Assembly (NCBI GenBank): GCA_964035015.1
Contig: OZ036005.1
Span: 1,986,178 to 2,050,177 of the forward strand
Source: Corallium rubrum
Lineage: Eukaryota; Cnidaria; Anthozoa; Scleralcyonacea; Coralliidae
Reading direction: 5' to 3'
DNA: 64,000 nucleotides
Shown: positions 31,341 through 42,500 of the stretch, in pieces
How positions within the stretch are numbered: the stretch's first letter is position 1
How the letters are laid out: each line of letters starts with the position of its first letter
Translations under genes and position numbers: made by a program
The notes under the pieces: model-generated
Databases searched by the model: none
What the model was told of the DNA's origin: nothing
Seen by the model: only the letters and a program-made list of their open reading frames with translations

Positions 31341-31927
31341 ATAGACGAGTTTGGGAGAACGAGAAACTGCAATTACTATTTCGAGTTCTTCCAAACTTCC
31401 ACAAGTGTTTCTATAACTCTATAGGAACACGGAAAAAATGTTTTCTATTTCCTTTATAAAATAACCAGTCAAAATAGGTTAAACGTTAAAATTAACTGGG
31501 TTTCCGGTTTCTCGCCCCTACCTAATTTTTTGCTAGCAAATAAATGCCGACCCTAATCTTTTTATTGAATTTTTGAGGAGCATGGGCCCGAGTTACAGCA
31601 TGATTTGCATCTTGGGATAGCAAACGTGGCGTCAGAAACTAGTAACGTGCTCAAAATTAGCTTTAATAGATGTGCTAGCCTAATTGACATTTGGTGTTGG
31701 AAAGAATATTATTGTTATTCCTAGGCACTAAATTAAAAAAAAGAAAGTTAATCTGACCTACTCTACCTAAGTTTTTTGTGAAGAGAAATGGGAAACCCAG
31801 GTATTTGTTTTTTCCTAATAAAGGTTCTAGCAACATCTACAATACTCTACTGACACTCTTATTGCAGGTTCAAATACTTATTTGATTACAATAATTAGTT
31901 TCAATTCTCTTACCTATTTATAATATT
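31341..31927. other. 3' flank of the hydratase gene
   Basis: Contains one arm-like sequence (CTTCCACAAGTGTTTCTATA, 31391-31430) shared with the palindrome at 32877. Otherwise nothing recognised. Confidence 0.4.
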
Positions 31928-34900
31928 TTAGTCCTCTTTTTCCTCAAACTTCCCTCCATGTCCAACTCCAGATACAAACATTTCCGCTCCTTTAATGGCT
32001 TCCATAAAAGTACCCTGGGCATTTTGCTTCTCAAAATCTAACGAGTCTTCAATGGATGAAGAATTGTATGCTGCATAATACGCAGATTGACGATCAACAG
32101 TCAAACAGGCTTGAGGAAATCTAGCAATCTGATTGGCTAGTTTAAGTGCTTCTTCATAAGCAGTGTCTTTAGGCACAACATAATTGGCTAATCCAATGTG
32201 TAAAGCTTCTTCTGCATTTACTGGTCGTCCAGTTAATATAAGATCCATTGCACGAGAAAGACCGATTTGTCGAGTCAAACGTACAGTGCCACCATCAATT
32301 AATGGAACTCCTGGCAACAATAAGATTAAGAAAAGTATATTTAACAAATAGATTACATTTTTCTGTCAGTGTGTACTGTTACTATAACTGTAATAGATAA
32401 CAGATGATGCCATTCATAGTCAATCGAGATATGGTCTGGAAACTCGGCAAACTTCAAAGCGCCCATAATGAGCTGTGATTTTATGTTGAACCGTATACCT
32501 TACACCGTGCACAACCTTTGTTTTAGGTTTATTAATATTTAAATAGCACGGTTGAGTGATTGAATTGAAACGTTGTTATTGGACAATTCGTTCATTATAC
32601 TAAAATACAATGTGTTCAGTGACCGTGCACCGTGCACAAAAATGCATAAAGGCGAACAAAAAGATAGACCAAAGACTTTAGCTGAGTTTCCAGACCATAT
32701 CTCGATTGACTGATGACACAGCGTGTAAAGAACAAAAAAGTACGACACGAGACGAAGTCAAGTGGTGTGACTGTTGTTCTTTACACGTTATATATGACGT
32801 CTTCTGTGATCTATTACACACATGCACATGGAAAAATGTAATCTATTTGTTTTATAATTAAGAAATAGAAAATATTTTCCGTGTTTCCATAGAGTTATAG
32901 AAACACGAGTGGAAGTTTGGAAGGACGAGAAATTGCAGAGGGAGTTCTCCCAAACTTCCACAAGTGTTTCTATAACTCTATGGAAACACGGAAAAAATGT
33001 TTTCTATTTCCTTTATAAAATAACCTGTCGAAAATAGGTATAGAACGTAAAAATAATCACTGCATCAAAGTGTAAATTCTCCTTACTCTTCATAATGGTG
33101 TATGATGGCGCATCTTACACCGTAATGATGGCGTATTGAATGACGTGGACCTTGCCGTGTTTCCATAAAGTTATAGAAACATGGCTTTCAACCAATCGCC
33201 GCGCTTGTTTTCAAAATGTTATTTTATAATTAAAAATAAAAACATCAAGTGGTTTATCAGGCCTCATTAAAGTGCGCGAGCACACGAGCGCCGCTCGCAG
33301 GCACAAATTTCAAATTTCAATTTGTGCTGGCACAAATTTTTTTGTTGATTTTTAAGCTAATTATTAAAACTGTGTTTAGTAAAACTTGAAAAGGAACATA
33401 AATTTTTGCAGGCACATTAATTTCCAACTTCTAAATTCTGTTCGCAGGCACAAAAAGATATTAATGAGTCCTGTGGTTTATTGAAGAATTTCTGGGGCAT
33501 GAAAAAAGAAAAACAAGTTTACTGACGTGATTTGACATCAGCTGTGTGAGTGTCCTTTACTAGATCACGATCAATAAAGAAATACCAAATGGTTTTCCGT
33601 GTTTGGATACTCTGATCCAAACACGCGGGAAATTGCGAGACTGGAGAAAGCGTAACAAAACACGAGCCGTAGGCGAGTGTTTTTAGCTTTTCGAAAGTCG
33701 AGCAATTTCCCAAGTGTTTGGATAAGAGTATCCAAACACGGAAAAAACCCATTTGGTATTTCTTTTATAAAATAATCACAAGTGAATATGATATATACTG
33801 TCCGACATTTTCAAAAATCGTTTTGGCGGGAACTTTCCGTGTTTGGATACTCTGATCCAAACACGGCAATTGACCAATCAGGGCTCGCGTAGTATACATG
33901 TTATTTTATAACAACCAATGAAAATGCGCATAGAAGTCACGTTACTGTATAATCAGGACTTGAAATTTGAAGTTTTCGGCAGTATCCAAGTGGATACCAG
34001 GTTTCTGAATTTGGTATTTGGTAACCTTGAAATCTAAGCATCTCAACTTGCAATATCTAAAATTAACTATAACAGTTTGTGACAATGCCTGCAGTTGCGT
34101 TACGTTTTAAGATGTTACGCTACATTCTAAGAGGTTACGCTACATTCTAAGACGTTTAATGCACTACTGTACATTCCAAGACGTTACATTACATTCTAAG
34201 ACGTTACGCTACATTGTAAAACATTACGCAACATTCTAAGACCTTTTAACGCTACATTCTAAGACCTTACGCTACATTCTAAGACGTTACGTTACATTCT
34301 AAGACGTTACGCTACATTGTAAAACATTACGCTACATTCTAAGACCTTACGCTACATTCTAAGACCTTACGCTACATTCTAAGACGTTACGTTGCATTCT
34401 AAGACGTTACGCTACATTGTAAAACATTACGCTACATTCTAAGACCTTACGCTACATTCTAAGACGTTACGTTACATTCTAAGACGTTACGCTACATTGT
34501 AAAACATTACGCTACATTCTAAGACCTCACGCTACATTCTAAGGCGTTACGTTACATTATAAAATGTTATGCTACATTATAAGACGTTACGTTACATTAT
34601 AAGACGTTACGTCAGATTCTGTGGCTGTGCGCTATCGAAAATGTTATTGTATCCCGTTGGATACTGAAGTTAAGACTTCTAGTATCTAAAATGAAAATCT
34701 AGTATCCCGTGGATATCAGGATACCGCAAATTGCAAGCCCTTGGTATAATAGAAAATACCCAGTGACACATTTTCCATATCCTCACTATTGAAGATATCA
34801 ATGACGTTATATTTACCGCTTTTTTGCATTGAATCTATTTAATAAAAAGAAATTACACAGTGGCTTGAAGATATCAATTTTATATTTTCATGGTAAAAAC

Positions 34901-37900
34901 AATATTTTACTCATTCGCTAGGCTCATTTGTAAAATATTGTTTTCACCACTCGAAGATAAAATCCATATCTTCACACCACTGTGTAATACCCTCTATGTA
35001 TTTATTTATTTTTAAAAAATAAATAAATAAATACGTGAAACTAATCATAACAAAAAATTACAATGACCCTTTTATTTACCAAATCTTCTGTTGAAGAAAC
35101 CCATGACAGCATCTTCTTCAACAACTCGTAAATCACACAATAAAGCCAACTCCATGCCTCCACCAACTGCATGACCAGATATGGCTCCAATAATAGGCTT
35201 TGTAAAATGATGACGTGTTGGACCCTGACAGCATTATGAAAAATAACAAATCATCATTACACAGGGTTCGTACACCTTGATAATTTTGAAAATCCAGGAC
35301 TTTCTACGGCTTTTTTCTGCCTTTTTCCAGGACTTTTCCAGGGATACAGTATTTGAAATCAGGCAACAGAAAGTTAGTGATTTTTAATAGATCATCTTCA
35401 ACACAAGAAATAAACGTAAACACGGGTTATTTTGAGAGTGGTGAGATTTTAGTTCAGTTTTCCAGGGTTTTCCAGGGGTCAGTTCGAAATTCCAGGACTT
35501 TTCCAGGGGTTTCCAGGGAGATAAAGAAATCAAGGACTTTCCAGGATTTCCAGGGGGCGTACGAACCCTGATTACAGTGTGAGGTATAGGGAAGCATGGG
35601 TGGCATACATGTGCCGTTAGCGTGTTGCCTCTCACCAAAAAGTTAAGTCTGGATGGGTGACCACTTTGGAATGACCCCGTTGTTGAGCTTGGAACTCATG
35701 TGAGTAGAGTTGTAGTTGATCTCTCTGGTGTTTTGAGGGTTTTTCACTGGGTTCTCCGGTTTTCCTCGATCCCTCCATAAAATCAACACCTTAACATCTT
35801 AGCTGTGATCCGTGGTCTGAACTGTGTTGTAACTGGCAGCTGCCTGGAGGGCCTTTGATATGCCTCAACATGGCCACATTGATCTGTGTCCTTCGCAATT
35901 CAGCCACAGACTGCAAGTAAGGATGATTAGCCCCAAGTCTTTTATATTTAATATAACATCAGTTCAGGTTGGCTGACTGGCCATGCATCAGAGTGTTAAT
36001 CACCATCTCTGTGGAAGATATTACAATTACTGTACATGCATCAGTACCTGTACAGTACCGCTCAGAAATAACCTAACAAAAACTGAGGTCAAACCTAGGT
36101 TTAACCTCAGCTTTATCTAGTACTACAGAAAACAGTCCATATTTTGATTCCTAGTGATTTAGAGACAGTTTAACTAACACTGAACAGAGTTATATTATGA
36201 TTATTTTATTGTGTTTTACTAAAGTTTATTACCATTTCTATCATTGTTTAACTTAACCTCAACCTCAACTGCACTGTTAGGTTATTTCTGAGCAGTACCT
36301 GTATGTACATGTAATGTCAGAGATGCTGGGGTGTAGAAAGAAAGTTGATGTTGTGTTTGAAAACAAGTTGATGCTTAATTTCAAAAAGAAAATAATACTT
36401 CGGGACAAACTTTGGGGGCACATGCCTTCCCTGAACTCCCCCCCCCCCCCCCATTTCTCCCAAAGATCACCCTCCATAAATTTCTAAGACTAGGAGTGGG
36501 ATATGAGGTTCTATTAATTTCCAAACATCAAGTGGATTACAGTGGTGCTTTATAAATTTTTTGTCATCAGGGGTGGATCAAGCATGAGTGAAGCTCCTGG
36601 AACATTAGTAACTGACTCATATCTGTCTCCCCCTGAGACTAGAAAAATCAAAGAAAATTAACAAAAACAATGCGAATAGCAACCTGCTGGCAGCTGTGAA
36701 TACATATAGCTATCTTTTAAATATATTTTTGTTTATCTATGGTACTCAACCTACATTTCTGGAACTCTGGTTCTACTAAGATAATTACAAACAATGATTT
36801 TGAAGTTTAGATTGAAGACTATAAATTAATTTACAAGTTTCTCATAGTTATAGGTTTTTCGAATGATTTTTTGGGTGATTTTTGGGCCCAAAAATTCAGT
36901 GGGCCTCTGGCATTTGCCCAAAGTGCCCGCCCCTTGATCCAACACTGTCTGTCATTCACACAGTGTGTTAGCTACAGCCAAAAATTCTGCATTAAACACA
37001 GTTTTCCTCAGCAAAACAATATAATATAATATACTATACTATACTATACTATACTATACTATACTATAGAATTGGCAAATTGTCATAATATACTATGTCC
37101 ATTTTCCAATGTCAGGTAAAAGCAGATATTTTTTCCTCCTTGGCTAAACACCCTCTCACAGATATACATGTATAGAGATGTGGGTCTATTATAGGGAGTC
37201 TGAATTTCCAAAATCTGTTCTATTTTGGTAATTCCATTTCTCTTAGGAACGTAACCGCGTTTTTGAGAAATCATTGCCATGCAGTTCTCCGAAAAGCACT
37301 CACGTTCTACATTCTAAAAGATAACCATATCCGATGGAGACATTTCAAAGTTTTCCACAACTGAAACGGTTCTTAGTTACCACAAACCACCCAAAAAAAA
37401 ACTAGATATGATCAAAATCAGTTAATGATAAAATAATAGCTAAAACAGCCTAACCACCAAACTATGCACTCAGATATTCCAGCGTTTAATACAGCATAGG
37501 ACTCAATTAACAGGGCTAAGTCCAATATCTCGGAAGATAAGGCTAGAAATTGCCTAAAACGTCCTGAGAGGAGGTCAAAGTACACCCCCTAACAATATTA
37601 TGCATAGGGAGTGTAATTTTTATATCATTCTAATTTACTGTTCTAATTGATGAATTATCCCCCCCCCCCCCTCCCCCCCTAAATATAAAACACGTTCCAC
37701 TGCAACTGACATGACTGTTCACTGCTGTATGGTTTAAACTTCAACTAATAATAATAATAATAATGATATTTTAACAGGGAGCCCATGTCACTGAAGTGTT
37801 TTTCAATAGGGCCCTGTGTAACATGTAAATGAAATATTAAAGTAAATACAAGATAATATACATCTAGATATGACTGATCACATATACAATAGTAGCAGGA

Positions 37901-38408
37901 TAAGAAGAGGATAATTTGCCTAGTTTAAGTTTGAACAATGACAGTGACTTAATAATGCCAGTGACTTAACTCACACTTAGAGCGTGATAAATTAAATTAT
38001 GAATTTAATATTATTAATATTTATTTTTTTATGAATTATTTATTTGTTTTAACTAACCATAGGTCCATCACTTTTCATAAAAACAGTTTCCATATCTTGC
38101 ATATTTGCTTTTGAAATTTCTTTTAAGTCATAGCCAGCACAAAAGGTTCCAGAACTTCCTGAAAGAACAGCCACAAGACTGTTACCATCACGCTCAAATT
38201 TCTCAAAAGCTTGTTGGAGTTCAGAAGCTGTTTTCTCGTCCACTGCATTACGAACACTGGGTCTGTTGAGACGAATTGAACACACGGCTCCCTTTTGTTC
38301 ACTAACAACAAACGAAGAAAGAAATCTTCGAGGAGTTCGTGGAGAAATTCGAGAAAACTTTCGTGAAAGATGAACAACTTCCCCACAGATTTCGCGCCAC
38401 ATTTTCAT
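31928..38408 (-). CDS. Enoyl-CoA hydratase/isomerase-family protein, three exons
   Basis: Exons on the minus strand: 38408-38058, 35224-35080 and 32310-31928. Donors are GTTAGT and GTAAAT; acceptors GTCAG and GCCAG. The joined frame is 879 nt, 292 residues. Residues 1-33 are basic and Ser/Arg-rich, a plausible mitochondrial presequence. Crotonase-fold marks are FCAGYDL (89-95, oxyanion hole), SGHAVGGGMELA (133-144) and GLANYVV near the C-terminus. Glu142 matches the first catalytic Glu of enoyl-CoA hydratase, but the position of the second Glu is Asn162 (FFNRRFG), so classical hydration may be altered or lost. The family acts on CoA thioesters in fatty-acid or amino-acid breakdown; the exact substrate is unknown. 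The gene lies head to head with the oxidase at 39536. Introns of about 2.8 kb each are full of repeats. Confidence 0.93.
32415..32715. mobile_element. 31-bp-TIR MITE, second copy
   Basis: Opposite orientation to 14889-15186. Starts CATAGTCAATCGAGATATGG and ends with the complement plus one inserted G. It lies about 105 bp upstream of the last hydratase exon. A target duplication could not be seen clearly. Confidence 0.78.
32877..33006. repeat. Palindromic element in hydratase intron 2
   Basis: Arms TTTTCCGTGTTTCCATAGAG and CTCTATGGAAACACGGAAAA with inner arms around CCAAACTTCCAC. Partial relatives lie at 30905 and 31391 and, with different arms (GTGTTTGGATACTC), at 33597-33746. Confidence 0.8.
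33597..33746. repeat. Palindromic element in hydratase intron 2
   Basis: Arms CCGTGTTTGGATACTCTGAT and ATAAGAGTATCCAAACACGG, inner AAATTGC and GCAATTT, centre CACGAGCCGTAGGCGAGTG. A half copy follows at 33836-33866. Confidence 0.8.
34099..34613. repeat. ~20-bp minisatellite in hydratase intron 2
   Basis: About 25 units of TTACGCTACATTCTAAGACG and variants, with a variant unit (ACATTGTAAAACATTACG) recurring roughly every three to four units as a higher-order pattern. Short strings containing GTATCC and GGATAC occur on both sides (33990 and 34650-34720), so it may have expanded inside a palindromic element. Confidence 0.9.
34857..34990. repeat. Imperfect palindrome near hydratase exon 2
   Basis: Arms ACACAGTGGCTTGAAGATAT and complement, inner AAAACAATATTTTAC and GTAAAATATTGTTTT, centre CATTCGCTAGGCTCATTTG. 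Confidence 0.65.
35262..35570. mobile_element. hAT-like MITE next to hydratase exon 2
   Basis: Ends CAGGGTTCGTAC and GTACGAACCCTG are perfect complements. ATTACA flanks both sides (35256-35261 and 35571-35576). The body is rich in CCAGGACTTTTCCAGG. It ends 37 bp upstream of the exon 2 acceptor on the gene strand, in the usual branch-point zone. Confidence 0.8.
35592..35795 (+). mobile_element. 5S rRNA-derived SINE, copy 3 (diverged)
   Basis: Head AAGCATGGGTGGCATACATG, a gap in the 5S region that deletes the TTAGTACTT string, then GGATGGGTGACCACTTTGGA, body TTTTGAGGGTTTTTCACTGG. After CTTAGCTGTGATCCGTGG it differs from copies 1 and 2, so either another subfamily or another repeat follows. Confidence 0.75.
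35796..38057. other. Hydratase intron 1, remainder
   Basis: Holds a C-run at 36438-36452, an (ATACT)n microsatellite at 37031-37068, C-runs at 37661-37678, an ATA repeat at 37747-37763 and a segment ATTTTAACAGGGAGCCCATG (37770) that recurs at 52624 in an oxidase intron. No gene seen. Confidence 0.5.
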
Positions 38409-39535
38409 GGAAGAGGTTAGGTGGGATGACTCTCTGGGACCTTTTCCGAAGATGTAGCCTTACGAAGCATGGATTTTAATGAAAACCTATCCCAATACCC
38501 CCCTAACCCTAACCCCCTAACCCTAATCTCAGAAGTGTGGAAAGTGTGTGGGGTTTTGTCCCCTCCCCCGCCCTTAATATAGTCGCCAATTTATGGTCCA
38601 CAACTGTTTCCAAAGATTGTGGGATGCGCAGTAAAGTTCAATACGTCACTTGGCGCAGCCTTCCAAAAAGGTCCCAGAGAGTCATCCCATCTAACTTCTA
38701 CCCATTTTCATTTCGTGATACTAAAGTACACTCAATCCCATACCTCAGGAGTTGATATTAACAAATGACATAAAAAATTTTTGCAATTCATTTGATAACC
38801 AATTAATTTGATGAAAATTATTGCTAACGTCCTGTTTTGAATTTGATTGGTTTCTGGTTTTTAAATAACCAATAAGAAACAAGATTATTTCAGGGGAGGC
38901 GCCAGAGGGAGGGGGGTGGGGCACCAATCAAAATCAAAACAGAATTCAAAACAGGAAGTTGTCAATGAATCTTATCAAATGAATTGTTTAACTTGACGAA
39001 TATATTGCAACAATATTTTATGGAACGCTTCTAAAATATTTTATAAAATAAGGTGTCCTCTACGCACGCTCTGATTGGCTGGGCTCCGTGCATTTATAAG
39101 AGAACATAGATCATGAATGACGTAAAATGGCGTAGAATGGCGTCAGCTGGCCGGAAAAGCCCGCCAAATTCCTAAACTACCTCACTTTTACTTTGATTTT
39201 TCCTCTTCTTATTTTATAAAACAAATAAAACATATCGCTCCTGTGCATATGTACTCTTATAAAGGTACATTTGACGTGATTTGAACACGAAAGAAGTGTA
39301 AAGGCACTCGGCTATCGCCTCGTGCCTCTACTCAACTTCTTTCGTGTTCAAATGACGTCAAACGTGCCTTTATAAGAGTACATATGCACGGAGCTTTATG
39401 TTTTATTCGTTAAATAAAATAGTAACAAGAAAGGGCTTGATGGAGTTTGGAATGTTTGGAATGCAGTCGTAGCCTGCAAAGCAGGCGCGGAGTTCGCAGG
39501 CTCGCGCGAATAGTATCGAATATTCGATTATTCGA
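38409..39535. promoter_or_regulatory. Shared upstream region of divergent hydratase and oxidase genes
   Basis: The two start codons point away from each other across 1127 bp, so this interval must hold both promoters unless distal exons exist. An inverted pair AGGTGGGATGACTCTCTGGG (about 38419) and CCCAGAGAGTCATCCCATCT (about 38675) lies at the hydratase side. A short CCCTAA-rich stretch is at 38500-38527. A long palindrome fills 39211-39421. No TATA box is convincing. The promoter role is inferred from gene order. Confidence 0.45.
39211..39421. repeat. Long palindrome in the divergent promoter interval
   Basis: Arms TTTATAAAACAAATAAAACA-like outer sequence and GCATATGTACTCTTATAAAG with its complement; centre GGCACTCGGCTATCGCCTCG. 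Ends about 115 bp before the oxidase start codon. Confidence 0.8.
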
Positions 39536-42500
39536 ATGGCTGAAAAAAAGCGTAAAAAAGTTGCTGTTCTTGGTGCAGGAATATGTGGTTTATCAACTGC
39601 AGTACGTCTTCAAGATGCTGATTCATCTTTGGATATAACACTTATTGCTGACAAGTTTTCTCCTCATACAACAAGTGATGGAGCTGCAGGCATTTGGTCA
39701 CCAGCGTTCCTGGGTCAAACATCAATTGAAACACGAAAGTATTAAATTAAAATCTGATTTCTATTTTATGTTTAAACACGAGGTAGATGTAGTAAAAGGA
39801 TCTAGTATAAGGGAATAGCTTCTCCCACTTTGCGTGCGGACAAAATTCAAATGTGCTCAGAAATTGGCACACGACATACCGTAAATATTTCGCTATTTAT
39901 AGACTATTTATACAGTACAGTCAAAATGGAAATACAGTACCTTCCCCCTTCCGCTAGTTTGTTGTGTATTACTGTATTTTTGTACCCGAAGTGTGAGGAA
40001 ATATTTTTGTCGTTTGAAGTCCTACCCCCTGAACAAAGTGCCCTTTTGAAGCTGTGCCCCTCCAAGATCAACTTGCTTCCTACACCACTGCATTGTAGTC
40101 ATTTTTAAAAATTTTGTTTAATGTCCTTTACAGACGATGGGGCAAAGCCACATATGATTACCTCACAGGAATCTTAAATTCTAAGGAAGGAAATAAATTT
40201 GAAGTGTCCTCATACTCTGGATATGTTCTTTCAGACCAGATAATGACAGTCAGTTTTATTATAAATATTTACAATAATTTTCAAGCAATAATTATATTTA
40301 TTTTATGGCACAGATTACTTCAGGTAAATCATGTGCTGTGATTGGTTGCTGACGTGGTGAGATTTCTCCGTAATGCCCACAGGCACTATGAAAATTGTTA
40401 ATGCCCTACACACGTAAAAGTCTCATAGCTTGTCAACAGGATGTGTTCGCAACAGGCTTGTAGCAAGGCTGTTAACAGGTTGTAATGCTGTTCATTCCAG
40501 AAGCTGCTACAACCTTGTTAGGCACGTTTCATGTCATTTGAACACGAAAAAAGTTGAGTAGAGACTTTACACTTCTTTCATGTTGTCGTGATGATTATCG
40601 CTGAATCAGCATTACAGTTTAATGCAATTTTTGTAAGGCAAGAGGACAATTTTTTTTATTTAATAAACAGAACAATACATGGATGTGCGGAAATATGAAA
40701 TTTATTTCTCATGTTGAACAAGATATCTTACTCGTTCGCTTCGCTCACTCGTGAGATATCCTGGTCAACACTCGAAATATATTTCATATTTCCGCACATC
40801 CATGTATTATTCTCTATATAAAATATGAAGGAAAAAAACCCCAACTAAAAGTGGGATAGTCTTGAAAGTTCGCTAGCTTTTCCTGCCAAGTGACACCATC
40901 CTGCACGGGGCCCAGCCAATCAGAGCATGCGTAGAGAACACCTTATTTTATAATTGTTAAATGAACCCTTACTGAGCTAGTAACATTATTTGTCCACTCA
41001 GACCCCGTTTACACGATGCCAGTACAATCTGAAAACGGAACAAAATCATGCCGGTATGCAAATACAGCATATAACATTTCATGTTATTTTTGTGCCAGTA
41101 TCGTGTAAACGCAAGGCCTAAATGGCATGATTTTGTTCCGTATCGTGTAAACGGGGTCTAAGTTCTCTTATATCCAATCAGTTTCTTTTATTGTATTCAT
41201 TTGTTATGTCTTCTATTTACATTCCTAGGGGAATGAATTTCCTTATGAGGATATTGTTACAAGGCAAATCAGATTAACCAGTGAAGATATAACAAAGTTG
41301 AATTTTCCACCTGATATAAAGTAAAGTTATATAGTTGTTTATTTTAAAATTTTATTTATTCGTTTATTCATTTTTTTAAAGTTTATTTGCCCCCAACACA
41401 CACAAGGAATATATATATATATATATATATATACATGGATCGTGAATCTCGACTGCGCATCAGAATGACGCGTTCAGAGTCGGGATAAAACTTAATTAAC
41501 TTTATAACATCAGGCTAAAGCTGCAGTTTTCATTTTCATTTACATTTCTGAACTCATACTGAATTCCTCAGCTTAGTGTTATAAATTGAAATAAGTTTTA
41601 TCCCGACTCAGAACGCGTCATTCTGATGCGCAGTCGAGATTTGCGATCCATGTTGTCCAAGGCTACGTCCACACGTATCTGTATTTTTTTTGAAAACGCA
41701 ACTTCTTTTATCCGTTTTCAAAAAAATCCGCGTCCACACGAGAACAGGAAAACGGCGTTTTCAAAAAGTTCCACTTTGGAGACCGTTTTCGAAAAGTTCC
41801 GTTTTTGATAACCGCTTCAGCATTTACGCGTGTGGATGGAAAAAACCCCAGACCTTACTTCCATAGAAAGTGAATTAGTATTCTTTTAAAACAACCTATT
41901 GTAGTAGTTTGGAAGCCCTAAAAGCACTGCGTTATAAATTAATCAGCACATAAGTTAAACAGGAAGCGAAAAAGCTTTTAACTACTACAATAAGTTGTTT
42001 GAACAGAATACTTATTATAAGGGTTCCGGTTTTTTTGATACACACTGTACATACAACGTTATTCAGATCATTTTCACGTCTTCAGGACGACATTAACTCG
42101 TGAAACAGCGAAACCTGTTAGTTGAGTTTGACTTCAAACTATGCAACAAAATCCTTTTAGAACTCTTAAAGCTTTTGGATGTCGAAAAATACTTTAAGTA
42201 TTCAATAAATCGTTTTCATCTGACGTCACGGCGGCCATATTGGTATACCAAAACAATGACATGGCAGCCATATTTGTGTACGGTATGGGAATTAGCTCTT
42301 CCTTATTCAAATATTTCGTATTGTTTCACCACCCCAATGCCACCGATCACGTGAGTGAAAACGATCTATACTATACTTCAAAAACTCATTAATAATTCAC
42401 GAGGAAAACACAAAGGAAATCAGTACCATGTCCGTGGTTTTAGACCTGATAAAACTTCTTGACTTCAGAAAGAATACTAATGAACATAAAATTTTATATA

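Noticed and set aside
35353..35638. Short frames with FQG/PGK repeats
   Set aside because: Come from the CCAGG-rich interior of the hAT-like MITE.
38498..38528. Telomeric repeat
   Set aside because: Only four irregular CCCTAA units; too short and internal.
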